Source: Alphaproteobacteria bacterium (GTDB lineage: Bacteria; Pseudomonadota; Alphaproteobacteria; UBA8366; Aestuariispiraceae). Taken from it: a stretch of DNA of 64,000 nt. The translations under genes were made by a program, and so were the position numbers. Location of the stretch: the NCBI GenBank assembly GCA_030065235.1, contig JASJDC010000003.1, positions 1-64,000 on the forward strand. Reading direction: 5' to 3'. Of this stretch, positions 54,229-62,082 are shown in pieces; within the stretch, counting starts at the first letter, position 1, and every line of letters begins with the position of its first letter. Below the pieces are notes generated by a model, which was not told the origin of the DNA, searched no databases, and saw only the letters and a program-made list of their open reading frames with translations.

Positions 54229-55674
54229 GTGGAACTGCTAGACACGGATGACGCAATTGAACTATGGCGAGAGGGCCGAGAGGTCTGGAACGCCTGGGTC
54301 TTGGACAACCCTGAGGCGAGCGTTAGTTTCGCGGGTGCTGACTTCTCGAAGTTCGGTAAAGTAGATTTCTCGAGCTTCAGGTTTCCAAACGGCAGTGTCA
54401 TCTTCGACAGCGTACGTTTCGGTGATGGCAAGGTTTTCTTCAACAATGTCCAATTTGGCAACGGCGACGTCTCTTTCCGTTTTGCGAAATTCGGCGACGG
54501 CGACGTTTCGTTCTCTGAGGCGATCTTTGGCAAAGGCGAAGTGTCGTTTGCAGAGGCGAAATTCGGCGATGGTGGAATCTCATTCTACCGCGTGAAATTC
54601 GGGGATGGAGACGTCTCCTTCCATTCTACTCAATTCGGCGATGGCGCAGTTTCGTTCTACTACGCGCAATTCGGCGACGGCGACGTTTCTTTCCTAGATG
54701 CACAATTCGGCGACGGCGACGTTTCCTTCATCAACTCGCGATTCGGCCATGGCCCCGTTTCCTTCTCGGAGGCGCGATTTGGCGAGGGCTCCGTTTCCTT
54801 CGTGAACAGTCGATTTGGTGATGGCAACGTTGTATTTATCAACTCGCAATTCGGCGCCGGTAAGGTCTCTTTTTCGGGCGCGCACTTTGACGGCTCTATC
54901 GGCTTTGCCCCGGGCGATGGCTCAGAGAAGATAGACGAGCTGAGCTTCGCGAATTGCATGTTCCGGGAAGCGGTCACCTTTTTGGGGTCGTTCACCTGCA
55001 TTCCGGACCTTCGCGGCACGGCCTTGGCCGCCCATATCAACCTGGACTACTTAAGGATTGAACCGGCTGCGCCAAAAAATGACACGGACGTGATCACCCG
55101 GACGAATGCGGCTCCAAACGCCTATGAGACAAGGCGGCAGTTGGAAATCAACGAGGCCATTTCTCTTGTATTATCGGCTCTGCGGACGCTTGAGCCTTGG
55201 AATCGGGTTGATCGTACTAAGAAAGAAGACACCGGCAAATACCGGCGTTTGAAGGAACTGGCGGAGGGCGCCAAGCATCACGAGGCGGCACTACGTTTCT
55301 TTGCGCTGGAGCGGCGGGCGTTGCGCGCATCGGGTGAGATTGGGACGGCGGCGCGGGCGCTGGATTGGTGTTATGAAAAGCTGAGCAATTACGGGCAGTC
55401 GATCTGGCGGCCGGCTGTGGTGTTGGCCGCGTTGACGGTGCTTTCGGCCTTTGTGTTCTGGGCCTTCGCCGACGCCAAGCCGTCGGCTGCGGCGTTCGCC
55501 GCACTAGCGGACAGCGTGCCGTTTTTGCCCACCTCCCGGGCGATTAATGTCGATCAAGCGACCCAAGCCTTGGACGGCGGCTGGGTGCGCTCTTGGCGGT
55601 TGTTCCACCAATTTGCCTCCTTCGTCCTGCTGTTCTTGATCGGCGTTGGGTTGCGGAATCGGTTCCGGCTGTAG
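54229..55674 (+). CDS. Membrane protein with 12-residue FGDGxVSF repeats
   Basis: 481 residues from a GTG at 54229 that follows GGGGAGCAAG; an open frame back to 54064 would run into tRNA exon 2 and is rejected. A short N-terminal helix (ELWREGREVWNAWVLDNPEA) is followed by 14 consecutive 12-residue units (residues 52-219) of pattern F-G-x-G-x-V-S-F-x-x-A/S-x. Residues about 300-385 are helical and charged (EGAKHHEAALRFFALERRALR). Two membrane helices end the protein (IWRPAVVLAALTVLSAFVFWAF and a C-terminal FASFVLLFLIGVGL). Pentapeptide-repeat proteins share this C-terminal plan, but the repeat here has period 12. Function unknown. Confidence 0.8.
   Translation: MELLDTDDAIELWREGREVWNAWVLDNPEASVSFAGADFSKFGKVDFSSFRFPNGSVIFDSVRFGDGKVFFNNVQFGNGDVSFRFAKFGDGDVSFSEAIFGKGEVSFAEAKFGDGGISFYRVKFGDGDVSFHSTQFGDGAVSFYYAQFGDGDVSFLDAQFGDGDVSFINSRFGHGPVSFSEARFGEGSVSFVNSRFGDGNVVFINSQFGAGKVSFSGAHFDGSIGFAPGDGSEKIDELSFANCMFREAVTFLGSFTCIPDLRGTALAAHINLDYLRIEPAAPKNDTDVITRTNAAPNAYETRRQLEINEAISLVLSALRTLEPWNRVDRTKKEDTGKYRRLKELAEGAKHHEAALRFFALERRALRASGEIGTAARALDWCYEKLSNYGQSIWRPAVVLAALTVLSAFVFWAFADAKPSAAAFAALADSVPFLPTSRAINVDQATQALDGGWVRSWRLFHQFASFVLLFLIGVGLRNRFRL
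54382..54885 (+). repeat. Fourteen tandem 36-bp repeats
   Basis: 504 bp made of 14 in-phase 36-bp units, each encoding FGDGDVSFxxAx-type sequence. A frequent DNA core is ttcggcgacggcgacgtttc. Units at 54670-54741 are nearly identical at the 5' part, while the last unit and that before the start are degenerate. No unit breaks the frame. Confidence 0.92.
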
Positions 55675-55777
55675 CGGGGCGGTCGCTGGGCGCTGGACGC
55701 CGCCTTAGCGAGGGCTACACTCTCTCTGCGACGCGGCGCGCGGAGGCGGCGCGCTCGGATTTTTGGGAGACCGCACC

Positions 55778-56803
55778 ATGACCATCGATACCGACCTGCC
55801 TGACTTCCCCGCTTTGCTGCTGACGAAAGACGGCGACGCCACGAATGCGGCGTTCGGAACCATGAGGCACGCCGACCTGATGGCGAGTGAGGCGGGCGGC
55901 GATGTGCTGGTCGAGGTCAGTCATAGCAGCCTAAACTATAAGGACGGGTTGGCGATCACCGGCGCGGCGCCGGTGGTGCGGCGCTGGCCGATGGTCCCGG
56001 GCATTGATTTTGTCGGGACGGTATCGGCGTCGGACAGTCCCGACTACCAGCCCGGCGACAGTGTGATCGCGACCGGCTGGGGCATGGGCGAAACACATCT
56101 GGGCGCCTACGCCGCTTACGCCCGCGTGCCCGCCGGATTCCTGGTGCCCAAGCCCGACGGGTTGAGCGCGGCGGAATGTATGGCGATCGGCACCGCCGGC
56201 TATACGGCCATGCTCTGCGTCCAGGCCTTGGAAGGCGCCGGCGTGACGCCGGACAAGGGTCCGATCCTGGTCACCGGCGCGGCCGGCGGGGTCGGCAGCG
56301 TGGCCGTCTCGATATTGGCCAAGCTCGGCTACGCGGTCTGGGCCGCCTCGGGCCGGCCCGAACTGGCCGACTATCTAACCGGCTTGGGCGCCGCGCAGAT
56401 CCTGTCCCGCGAGGAGGTCGCCGCCGCCAAAGGGCCGATGGGTAAGGAGCGCTGGGCCGGCGCCGTCGATGTCGCCGGCGGCGACACGCTGGCCCAGGTC
56501 CTGGCGCAGACCCAATATGGCGGGGCCGTCGCCGCCTGCGGCCTGGCGGACAGTCTGGGGCTGAAGACGACTGTCGCGCCCTTCATCCTGCGGAACGTCT
56601 CGTTGCTGGGCGTGGACAGCGTGATGACGCCGTTCGAGACTCGGCGCACGGCCTGGGCGCGGCTGGCGACCGACTTGCCGAAGGAGGCTTTGGCGGCCGC
56701 GACCAACACGGTTCTGGTCAAGGACGTCCTGCCCCTGGCGGGCGCCATTCTGAAAGGTCAGGTCAAGGGACGCACGGTCGTGCAGATCAAGGACGGTTTC
56801 TAG
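55778..56803 (+). CDS. acuI: AcuI-like acrylyl-CoA reductase / MDR oxidoreductase
   Basis: 341 residues from the ATG at 55778 (MTIDTDLPDFPALLL; GGGAGA upstream). Medium-chain dehydrogenase/reductase without the structural Zn site. The N-terminal HSSLNYKDGLAITGAAPVVRRWPMVPGIDFVGTV is characteristic of the YhdH/AcuI group, and the Rossmann motif is VTGAAGGVGSVAVSILAKLGY. AcuI reduces acryloyl-CoA to propionyl-CoA with NADPH, used in DMSP and 3-hydroxypropionate metabolism. The broader YhdH assignment is safer than a single substrate. Confidence 0.88.
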   Translation: MTIDTDLPDFPALLLTKDGDATNAAFGTMRHADLMASEAGGDVLVEVSHSSLNYKDGLAITGAAPVVRRWPMVPGIDFVGTVSASDSPDYQPGDSVIATGWGMGETHLGAYAAYARVPAGFLVPKPDGLSAAECMAIGTAGYTAMLCVQALEGAGVTPDKGPILVTGAAGGVGSVAVSILAKLGYAVWAASGRPELADYLTGLGAAQILSREEVAAAKGPMGKERWAGAVDVAGGDTLAQVLAQTQYGGAVAACGLADSLGLKTTVAPFILRNVSLLGVDSVMTPFETRRTAWARLATDLPKEALAAATNTVLVKDVLPLAGAILKGQVKGRTVVQIKDGF

Positions 56804-56812
56804 CCGTCAGCG

Positions 56813-57343
56813 TCAAACGGCGCCGAGCGCGCGGAGTTTCTTCTCGGCGCGGCCCTTGATCGATTTCCTTCTATCGGAGGCCAGACGCTTCAGATGCGGC
56901 AGCAGCCACGTTCTGAGGTCCGGATCGTCCTGCGCCCAGGCGGACAGCGTCTCCATGGTCATGTTGAGTACGATCCAATCCTCATGCTCGGCCAGGTTGC
57001 GCTTCATGATCGCAAGCGCCGCCATGCGCTGGGCCGGATCCATGTCGCCGGCGAGTTCGCCGAAGAGTTGAGCGAGCGTCCATTGCGCTGAGGCCTGATC
57101 CAAGGCGCCGACCTCATCGATCAGACGGTCGATATACGGGACGAGCAGGTCGGGCCGCGCCGCCGCGAGACGCTTCATCGCGTTCGATGTGCGCAGCCGA
57201 ACCACCGCATCGTCGCTCCCGTAACAGGCGAACAGGTCGCCGAAACGATCCGGATCAGCCAGGACGACCTCAACAACCTTCAGTGTTCGACCTAGCGAGT
57301 TGGGATGCCCGCCCGTCAGCATCGTTTCGAAATCTTCCGCCAT
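56813..57343 (-). CDS. HEAT-repeat-like protein of unknown function (176 aa)
   Basis: Starts MAEDFETMLTGGHPNSLGRTLKVVEVVLADPDRF at 57343; the frame is open to 57424. It is almost all helices in an alpha-solenoid pattern: LFACYGSDDAVVRLRTSNAMKRLAAARPDLL, MAALAIMKRNLAEHEDWIVLNMTMETLSAWA, then a basic tail (RRKSIKGRAEKKL). Such proteins usually bind other proteins. It follows the WYL regulator gene by 22 bp on the same strand, so it may belong to that operon. Confidence 0.72.
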   Translation of the reverse strand: MAEDFETMLTGGHPNSLGRTLKVVEVVLADPDRFGDLFACYGSDDAVVRLRTSNAMKRLAAARPDLLVPYIDRLIDEVGALDQASAQWTLAQLFGELAGDMDPAQRMAALAIMKRNLAEHEDWIVLNMTMETLSAWAQDDPDLRTWLLPHLKRLASDRRKSIKGRAEKKLRALGAV

Positions 57344-57365
57344 CAATGCGCGTTCTCTTCCGCTT

Positions 57366-58103
57366 CTACCGGGGCTGGCCCGCTGATCGACAAGCGGCGG
57401 ACGCGCCGTTCGGCTCTCGCGCATCTTGCTGCGCCATCATGCGGTAGAAATCGCGCAGCGTCTTGCCCGGCTCCGGGCGATAGGGCTTGGGTTCCGGCGT
57501 CGCATCGCCGATCCGGTCGAGCCGGAACAGCCGGAAATCGCTGCGCAGCTCGCACCAAGCGACCAAGGTCCAGACCTTGCCCCAGAACCACAGCCCCAGC
57601 GGGCGCACCGTGCGCTCGGTCTGTGCCCCGGCCTCGTCGCGATAGCGCAGGGTCAGACGCGATCGCCGCTCGATGGCGGCTTCCATCTCGTCGATGCGGG
57701 CGCGCAGTTCCGGCGTCATTTCCGCCGCGATCGCATGGACTTCGACCTGACCCGCCCGCGCCCGCGCTTCCGGCGGCAGCACCGCCTCGATCTTCTGCAG
57801 CGCCTCCTCCGCCGCCTGCGCCATGTCCGCCCCGCCCCAGGCGCGGACCATGCGCGCGCCAGCGACCAGGGCGACGACTTCGTCATGGTTGAACATCAGC
57901 GGCGGCAGGTCAAAGCCTTCGCGCAACAGATAACCGACGCCGGCCTCGCCATCGATCGGCACGCCGCTCGCCTGCAAATCGGCGATGTCGCGATAGATCG
58001 TACGTTCGGACACTTCCAGCCGTTCGGCCAGTCTGGCGGCGGTCGATAGGCGACCGCCGCGCAGATACTGAACAATTTGGAACAGCCGATCGGCGCGGCG
58101 CAT
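57366..58103 (-). CDS. HTH/WYL-domain transcriptional regulator (YafY type)
   Basis: 245 residues. The N-terminal HTH is RLFQIVQYLRGGRLSTAARLAERLEVSERTIYRDIADLQASGVPI. The WYL ligand-sensing domain spans about 135-215 (LTLRYRDEAGAQTERTVRPLGLWFWGKVWTLVAWCELRSDFRLFRLDRI); the eponymous WYL triad reads WTL here. It starts 2 bp after the VOC gene and is probably cotranscribed with it. The palindrome at 58549-58576 is a likely target. Confidence 0.93.
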   Translation of the reverse strand: MRRADRLFQIVQYLRGGRLSTAARLAERLEVSERTIYRDIADLQASGVPIDGEAGVGYLLREGFDLPPLMFNHDEVVALVAGARMVRAWGGADMAQAAEEALQKIEAVLPPEARARAGQVEVHAIAAEMTPELRARIDEMEAAIERRSRLTLRYRDEAGAQTERTVRPLGLWFWGKVWTLVAWCELRSDFRLFRLDRIGDATPEPKPYRPEPGKTLRDFYRMMAQQDAREPNGASAACRSAGQPR

Positions 58104-58105
58104 GG

Positions 58106-58501
58106 TCAGGCGCCGCTCTGTTCCTGGGCGTGAAACTGAAACACGCCCAGCGAATTGCCGTCCGGGTCCAGGAAGTAGAAGAATCGGCCGAATTCGATCG
58201 GAATTGGCTCATGCGTTACGGTTCCGCCCGCGGCGGTCACACGCGCCATCGTCTCCTCCAGCGTGTCGGGACAGGCGAAATGCACGGTCGGGCCGCTCCC
58301 ATCCGCCGCCGGTTTGCCGGGATAGAGATGACCGGACACGCTGCCGTCATTCTCGCTCGGGAAGAAGGCGGAGGGGTTGGGTCCTATTTCAACGATCTGT
58401 AAATCGAGATTGAAGACGTGGTTGTAAAACGCAACGGCCTTTTCCAAGTCGCTGACCGGGACTTCGGCCCAGACGGTGAAGTTTGGCGGTGAGAATGTCA
58501 T
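58106..58501 (-). CDS. VOC-family (glyoxalase/bleomycin-resistance fold) protein
   Basis: 131 residues, two beta-alpha-beta-beta-beta modules: VWAEVPVSDLEKAVAFYNHVFNLDLQ and VHFACPDTLEETMARVTAAGGTV, ending RFFYFLDPDGNSLGVFQF. The metal-ligand Glu/His pattern is only partly recognisable. This VOC subgroup next to a YafY-like regulator is a frequent pairing. The substrate is unknown; detoxification of a small electrophile is possible. Confidence 0.9.
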   Translation of the reverse strand: MTFSPPNFTVWAEVPVSDLEKAVAFYNHVFNLDLQIVEIGPNPSAFFPSENDGSVSGHLYPGKPAADGSGPTVHFACPDTLEETMARVTAAGGTVTHEPIPIEFGRFFYFLDPDGNSLGVFQFHAQEQSGA

Positions 58502-58548
58502 GGCTTGGCTCCTTCAGCGTGGGTTACGAGAGGAACACTGTGTCATAC

Positions 58549-58576
58549 CCCTCCTGACAGCATTCTGTCAGGAGGG
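58549..58576. promoter_or_regulatory. Long palindromic operator upstream of VOC-WYL operon
   Basis: A perfect 12-bp inverted repeat, CCCTCCTGACAG (58549-58560) and CTGTCAGGAGGG (58565-58576), around CATT. Its core TGACAG-N4-CTGTCA is a typical dimeric repressor site. It lies 48 bp upstream of the VOC start, the position expected for self-regulation by the WYL protein. It could also act as a hairpin, but no T-run flanks it. Confidence 0.75.
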
Positions 58577-58618
58577 TCGCCGATCCAAGAAGGCCCGGCT
58601 GAGAGGCGGCGCGGAACG

Positions 58619-59914
58619 CTAATCCGACTCTTTTTGGATCTTCCGCCGATAGCGCCGCAGGACGGACCAGACCAATCCCATGATGATCGGCGTGGCCACG
58701 GCCAGCGCGACATCAGAGCCGAGCCCCGGCAGGAAGGCCTTGCCGCCTTTCACGATATAGCCCAGCAGACCGACGGCGTAGTAAGTGACGGCCGCTACCG
58801 ACAGGCCTTCAACGGTCTGCTGCAAGCGAAGCTGCAATCCGGCGCGGCGTTCCATCGAGGTCAGCAACTGCTGGTTCTGCTGCTGCAGCGCAAAGTCGAC
58901 ACGGGTGCGCATCAGGTTGGCGGTGCGCGTCGCCCGACGCGACAGGTCGTCAATTCTATTGTCTGTCGATTCACAGGTCCGGATCGCCGGGCTCAAACGC
59001 CGATCGACAAATTCCTCGATCGTCTGAAAGCCCTCGATCCGCTTTTCCCGCAGCTCCGCCACTCGCGCCTTGACCAGCGCGTAATAGGCGCGGCTGGCGC
59101 CGAATCGAAAGGCGGTGTCCGTCGCCAACTGCTCGATATCCGCCGACAGCCGGGTCAGGCTGCGCAGCGTGCCCGCGTCCCGTTCGGCCTGTTCCGGCTC
59201 GGTCATGCCCTGGGTCAATTCGGCCAAGGCGCTGTCGATTTCCGTGATCTTGGCGCTGGCCTCACGCGCCAAGGGCAGACCCAGCAGGGCCACCAGACGA
59301 TAGGTCTCGATCTCCAACAGGCGTTGCACGATACGCCCGGCTTTTCGGTCCGGCATGCTGCGATTGTGGATGAGGATTCGGCTGTGGCCGTCGGCGTGGA
59401 CGCGGAAATCGGTCCAGATTTGCGCCGAGTCGCCCGACACCACGCTAGTCGCGACACTTTCCATGAAGAAATTCTTGCCCAAGGTCTCGGCGCTCGGGGG
59501 CGGCGCCTCTTTCGGCAACAGGGTGACGGTCGAGGCGACCAGCAGCGCGCCCGGCGTCTCGTCCAGCCATTCCTTCGGCAGGAATTCCTCTAACGGTGCG
59601 CCAAACGGGGCGTCAAAGTCGCCGTGCAGAAAGAAGGTGAAGCTTGCGAACTCGGTATGCTGCTCCCATTTCAGCCGCATTTTGCCGAGATCCACTGCAT
59701 AGTGGTTGGCGTCCACCGGCGGCGGGGCGACGCCGTATCGGTCGCAGAGGGCCGTGACATGGCGGCGCGCGCGGGTGTCGCCTTGGCCGTCGAGCACCGC
59801 ATAGTGCCAAACCCGTTCTGGCGCGATGCATGTCTGAAAAGGCCGCGCATGCGTCTCATTGACCAACGCATAGCGCAGCGGATGTTCCGTCGACCCGACC
59901 ATTTCCCGGCTCAA
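58619..59914 (-). CDS. DUF3422 family protein
   Basis: 431 residues. Starts MSREMVGSTEHPLRYALVNETHARPFQTCIAPERVWHYAVLDG, the usual beginning of DUF3422 proteins. Helical middle (ITEIDSALAELTQGMTEPEQAERDAG, coiled-coil-like) and two C-terminal membrane helices (VAAVTYYAVGLLGYIVKGG and LAVATPIIMGLVWSVLRRY) like those of CorA-type proteins. The bulk is predicted cytoplasmic. Function unknown. Confidence 0.88.
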   Translation of the reverse strand: MSREMVGSTEHPLRYALVNETHARPFQTCIAPERVWHYAVLDGQGDTRARRHVTALCDRYGVAPPPVDANHYAVDLGKMRLKWEQHTEFASFTFFLHGDFDAPFGAPLEEFLPKEWLDETPGALLVASTVTLLPKEAPPPSAETLGKNFFMESVATSVVSGDSAQIWTDFRVHADGHSRILIHNRSMPDRKAGRIVQRLLEIETYRLVALLGLPLAREASAKITEIDSALAELTQGMTEPEQAERDAGTLRSLTRLSADIEQLATDTAFRFGASRAYYALVKARVAELREKRIEGFQTIEEFVDRRLSPAIRTCESTDNRIDDLSRRATRTANLMRTRVDFALQQQNQQLLTSMERRAGLQLRLQQTVEGLSVAAVTYYAVGLLGYIVKGGKAFLPGLGSDVALAVATPIIMGLVWSVLRRYRRKIQKESD

Positions 59915-60164
59915 AACTCCCTTCCGGCCGCCCGAAGCAGCCGCGCAACGGTGATCACACAGGGCGCGGGCGCTGACAACACGATTTCGTGTACGGCCAT
60001 GGCCGGGCTGCCGATCACGGATCGTGTCGGCCCGCCTGGGTCAGGTTCGGCGCGAAGTACCATAGCTAAATTAAGTATATATTCGGAAATAAGAGCTATA
60101 AACCGGCGGAAAGGCGGCGGGGGAAAAGGATCGAGACCGCCCAGCGATCGACCGAGGGAGCAAG

Positions 60165-60386
60165 ATGATGACCAGCTTTGATACCGAAATCTACTACGAT
60201 ACTAAGATGGATACAGCGGATTCGTGGGGTTCCACTGAAGACGGCCTGAAGGGATCGGCTGAAAACCGCTCACATCAGGCCAGCGAATCGCCCGCCAATG
60301 AAAACGGCGAGACCGAGTCAGAGCGCGCGCCGTTTGAGGACAACATTTTCTGGGTCTATGTTGAGGAATTGAAGAAGGGCGATTGA
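60165..60386 (+). CDS. Small acidic hydrophilic protein (73 aa)
   Basis: The ATG pair at 60165 follows a strong GAGGGAGCAAG site. It starts MMTSFDTEIYYDTKMDTADSW and ends EDNIFWVYVEELKKGD. The middle (about 20-60) is Ser/Glu/Asn-rich and probably disordered, while the ends are aromatic and could be the structured or binding parts. Upstream, 60060-60110 is AT-rich and probably holds its promoter. No family recognised. Confidence 0.6.
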   Translation: MMTSFDTEIYYDTKMDTADSWGSTEDGLKGSAENRSHQASESPANENGETESERAPFEDNIFWVYVEELKKGD

Positions 60387-60459
60387 TGCACCGTCGATCA
60401 AGGTTGATCCGCGCTTTTCGTCGTTCACCCCATGGCCCGGCGCGCTCTGTCGAAATCGC

Positions 60460-60675
60460 CTAGTAATGCGGCGGCGGTCGGTCATCGGGGCCGCGGGCCA
60501 AAACAGCGTCCGCCAGTTCCCTCTGACGCTCGGCCAAGGCCAGGATTTCCTTCCGCATCACATCGATCCGCCGCTCCTGCTCGGCGACGATATCGGACAA
60601 TTCGTCAATCTGACGTTCCTGATGCGCCGCCTTTTCCTGAAGCGCTGCGATGTCCGTTTCGGTTCGACCCGCCAC
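60460..60675 (-). CDS. slyX: SlyX-like coiled-coil protein
   Basis: 71 residues, one long heptad helix (IAALQEKAAHQERQIDELSDIVAEQERRIDVMRKE) and a C-terminal PDDRPPPHY, the SlyX hallmark. The role of SlyX is unknown. Confidence 0.88.
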   Translation of the reverse strand: MAGRTETDIAALQEKAAHQERQIDELSDIVAEQERRIDVMRKEILALAERQRELADAVLARGPDDRPPPHY

Positions 60676-61094
60676 CCTTGACTCCCTCTACCAGCCGTTC
60701 GCGCCCGGCCGGCCGTTGCGCTCACCCATGAGTTCAGGGAGTTAAAGAGAAGAAGCCGGTTTCTCAAGATCAACGCGCGCCCAATCGTCCTGCCGGTCGG
60801 TGTTGGAAGAATGAAGCAACAAGCGCGCTGGTCTCGGTTTCGCCCGTCTTCACCTGGCGCCATCTTCTAATGATACGCTCACCGGCGCCGCTTTCTTCGC
60901 GTGGAATGGTGAGGAATGCGTGGCGCCAATCCAACCGGCGAACTCGCTTTGCGCGTACTATGCAAACAAAAGAGGTTGAGAGCCAAATTTAGGGAGAGGG
61001 CAGGCCAGTCCCTTTCAAAGTCGGCCAAATGTGAATTCCTATTGACAAGGCGAAATATTTTTCAGACGCTATGAAAAAATACAAAGGTGGGAGG
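60676..61094. other. Intergenic region upstream of the SorC-type regulator
   Basis: About 420 bp without a supported gene. The last 60 bp is AT-rich and holds a perfect TTGACA at 61042-61047. A frame at 60863-60558 (minus) is a shadow of slyX. Confidence 0.5.
61042..61047 (+). promoter_or_regulatory. Candidate -35 box for the SorC-type regulator operon
   Basis: TTGACA matches the sigma-70 consensus exactly. The best -10 with 17-18 bp spacing (GACGCT/ACGCTA, about 61065-61071) is poor. If the box is real, transcription would begin near 61078, which excludes the ATG at 61071 and supports translation from 61095. Confidence 0.35.
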
Positions 61095-62051
61095 ATGCGG
61101 GTTAACGCGCAAAGAAACGGCGACGAAAGCCTCGCGGTTCGGGCGGCGTGGCTTCACTATTCCGGCGGGCTGACGCAAGCGGCGGTCGCCAAACGTTTGG
61201 GCATCGCCAGCGTCAAAGCGCATCGTTTGATCAGCCGCGCCAATCACGCCGGTCTGGTCAAGGTCACCATCGACGGCGATATCACAGAGTGCGTGGAGCT
61301 CGAGGACCGGCTGGCCCACAGGTACGGCCTGGACTATTGCGAGGTGGCGCCGGACCTTTTGGAGGAAGGGCTTCCGCTTAGAGCTCTCGGCGCGTCGGGT
61401 GCGTCATACCTCCGCCGCGAGTTGGACAGCGGCAGGAACGCCATCATCGGGTTCGGCCACGGACGCACTCTTGCCGCCATTGTCGACCAACTGCCGCATA
61501 GGGAGGCGGGGAACGCCGCCTTTGTCTCGTTGCTCGGCGGACTAAACCAGAATTTCGCAGCCAATCCACATGACGTGATGCACCGTCTGGCCAATAAAAC
61601 GGGTGCGGCGGCTTACTTTATGCCGGTTCCCATATTCGCCAACACCGCACGAGACCGCGAGGTTCTTCTGGCCCAGCGCGGCGTGCGGGACGTTCTTGAT
61701 ATGGGTCTGCGGTCAGAACTCAAGATTGTCGGCATCGGCACCGCCAAGCCGCACGCGTCACTGGTTTCCTCGGGAATGATCCAACTTGAGGAAATCGCCG
61801 ACGTCATCGTCAAGGGCGGCGTCGGAGAGTTGCTGGGAACCTTCTTTGACAAGCACGGAGAGCCGGTCGACACCGCCTTGACAGGGCGCGCTTTGTCGGT
61901 TGGTCCGGAAGTCCGAGAAGGGACGAGAATCGTCGGGATCGCCGGCGGCGCAGAGAAGATCGAAGCGATCCGCGCCGTGTTGGAAAGCGGCCGGCTGAGC
62001 GGCCTTATTACGGACGAGCGCACGGCGATGGCGCTTGCAAAACAAACCTAG
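61095..62051 (+). CDS. SorC-family sugar-responsive transcriptional regulator
   Basis: About 318 residues. N-terminal HTH in RAAWLHYSGGLTQAAVAKRLGIASVKAHRLISRA, then the SorC sugar-phosphate-binding domain (from about 55): IIGFGHGRTLAAIVDQL, VVGIGT-like IVGIGTAKPHASLVSSGMI, GELLGTFFDKHGEPVDT and VGIAGGAEKIEAIRAVLESGRLSGLITDE. The start at 61095 has AAAGGTGGGAGG before it, while 61071 has no site. It lies 31 bp before a sugar-type ABC operon and probably controls it. Confidence 0.92.
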   Translation: MRVNAQRNGDESLAVRAAWLHYSGGLTQAAVAKRLGIASVKAHRLISRANHAGLVKVTIDGDITECVELEDRLAHRYGLDYCEVAPDLLEEGLPLRALGASGASYLRRELDSGRNAIIGFGHGRTLAAIVDQLPHREAGNAAFVSLLGGLNQNFAANPHDVMHRLANKTGAAAYFMPVPIFANTARDREVLLAQRGVRDVLDMGLRSELKIVGIGTAKPHASLVSSGMIQLEEIADVIVKGGVGELLGTFFDKHGEPVDTALTGRALSVGPEVREGTRIVGIAGGAEKIEAIRAVLESGRLSGLITDERTAMALAKQT

Positions 62052-62082
62052 GCCAACTGGACAACAAAAGGGAGGATCCAGA

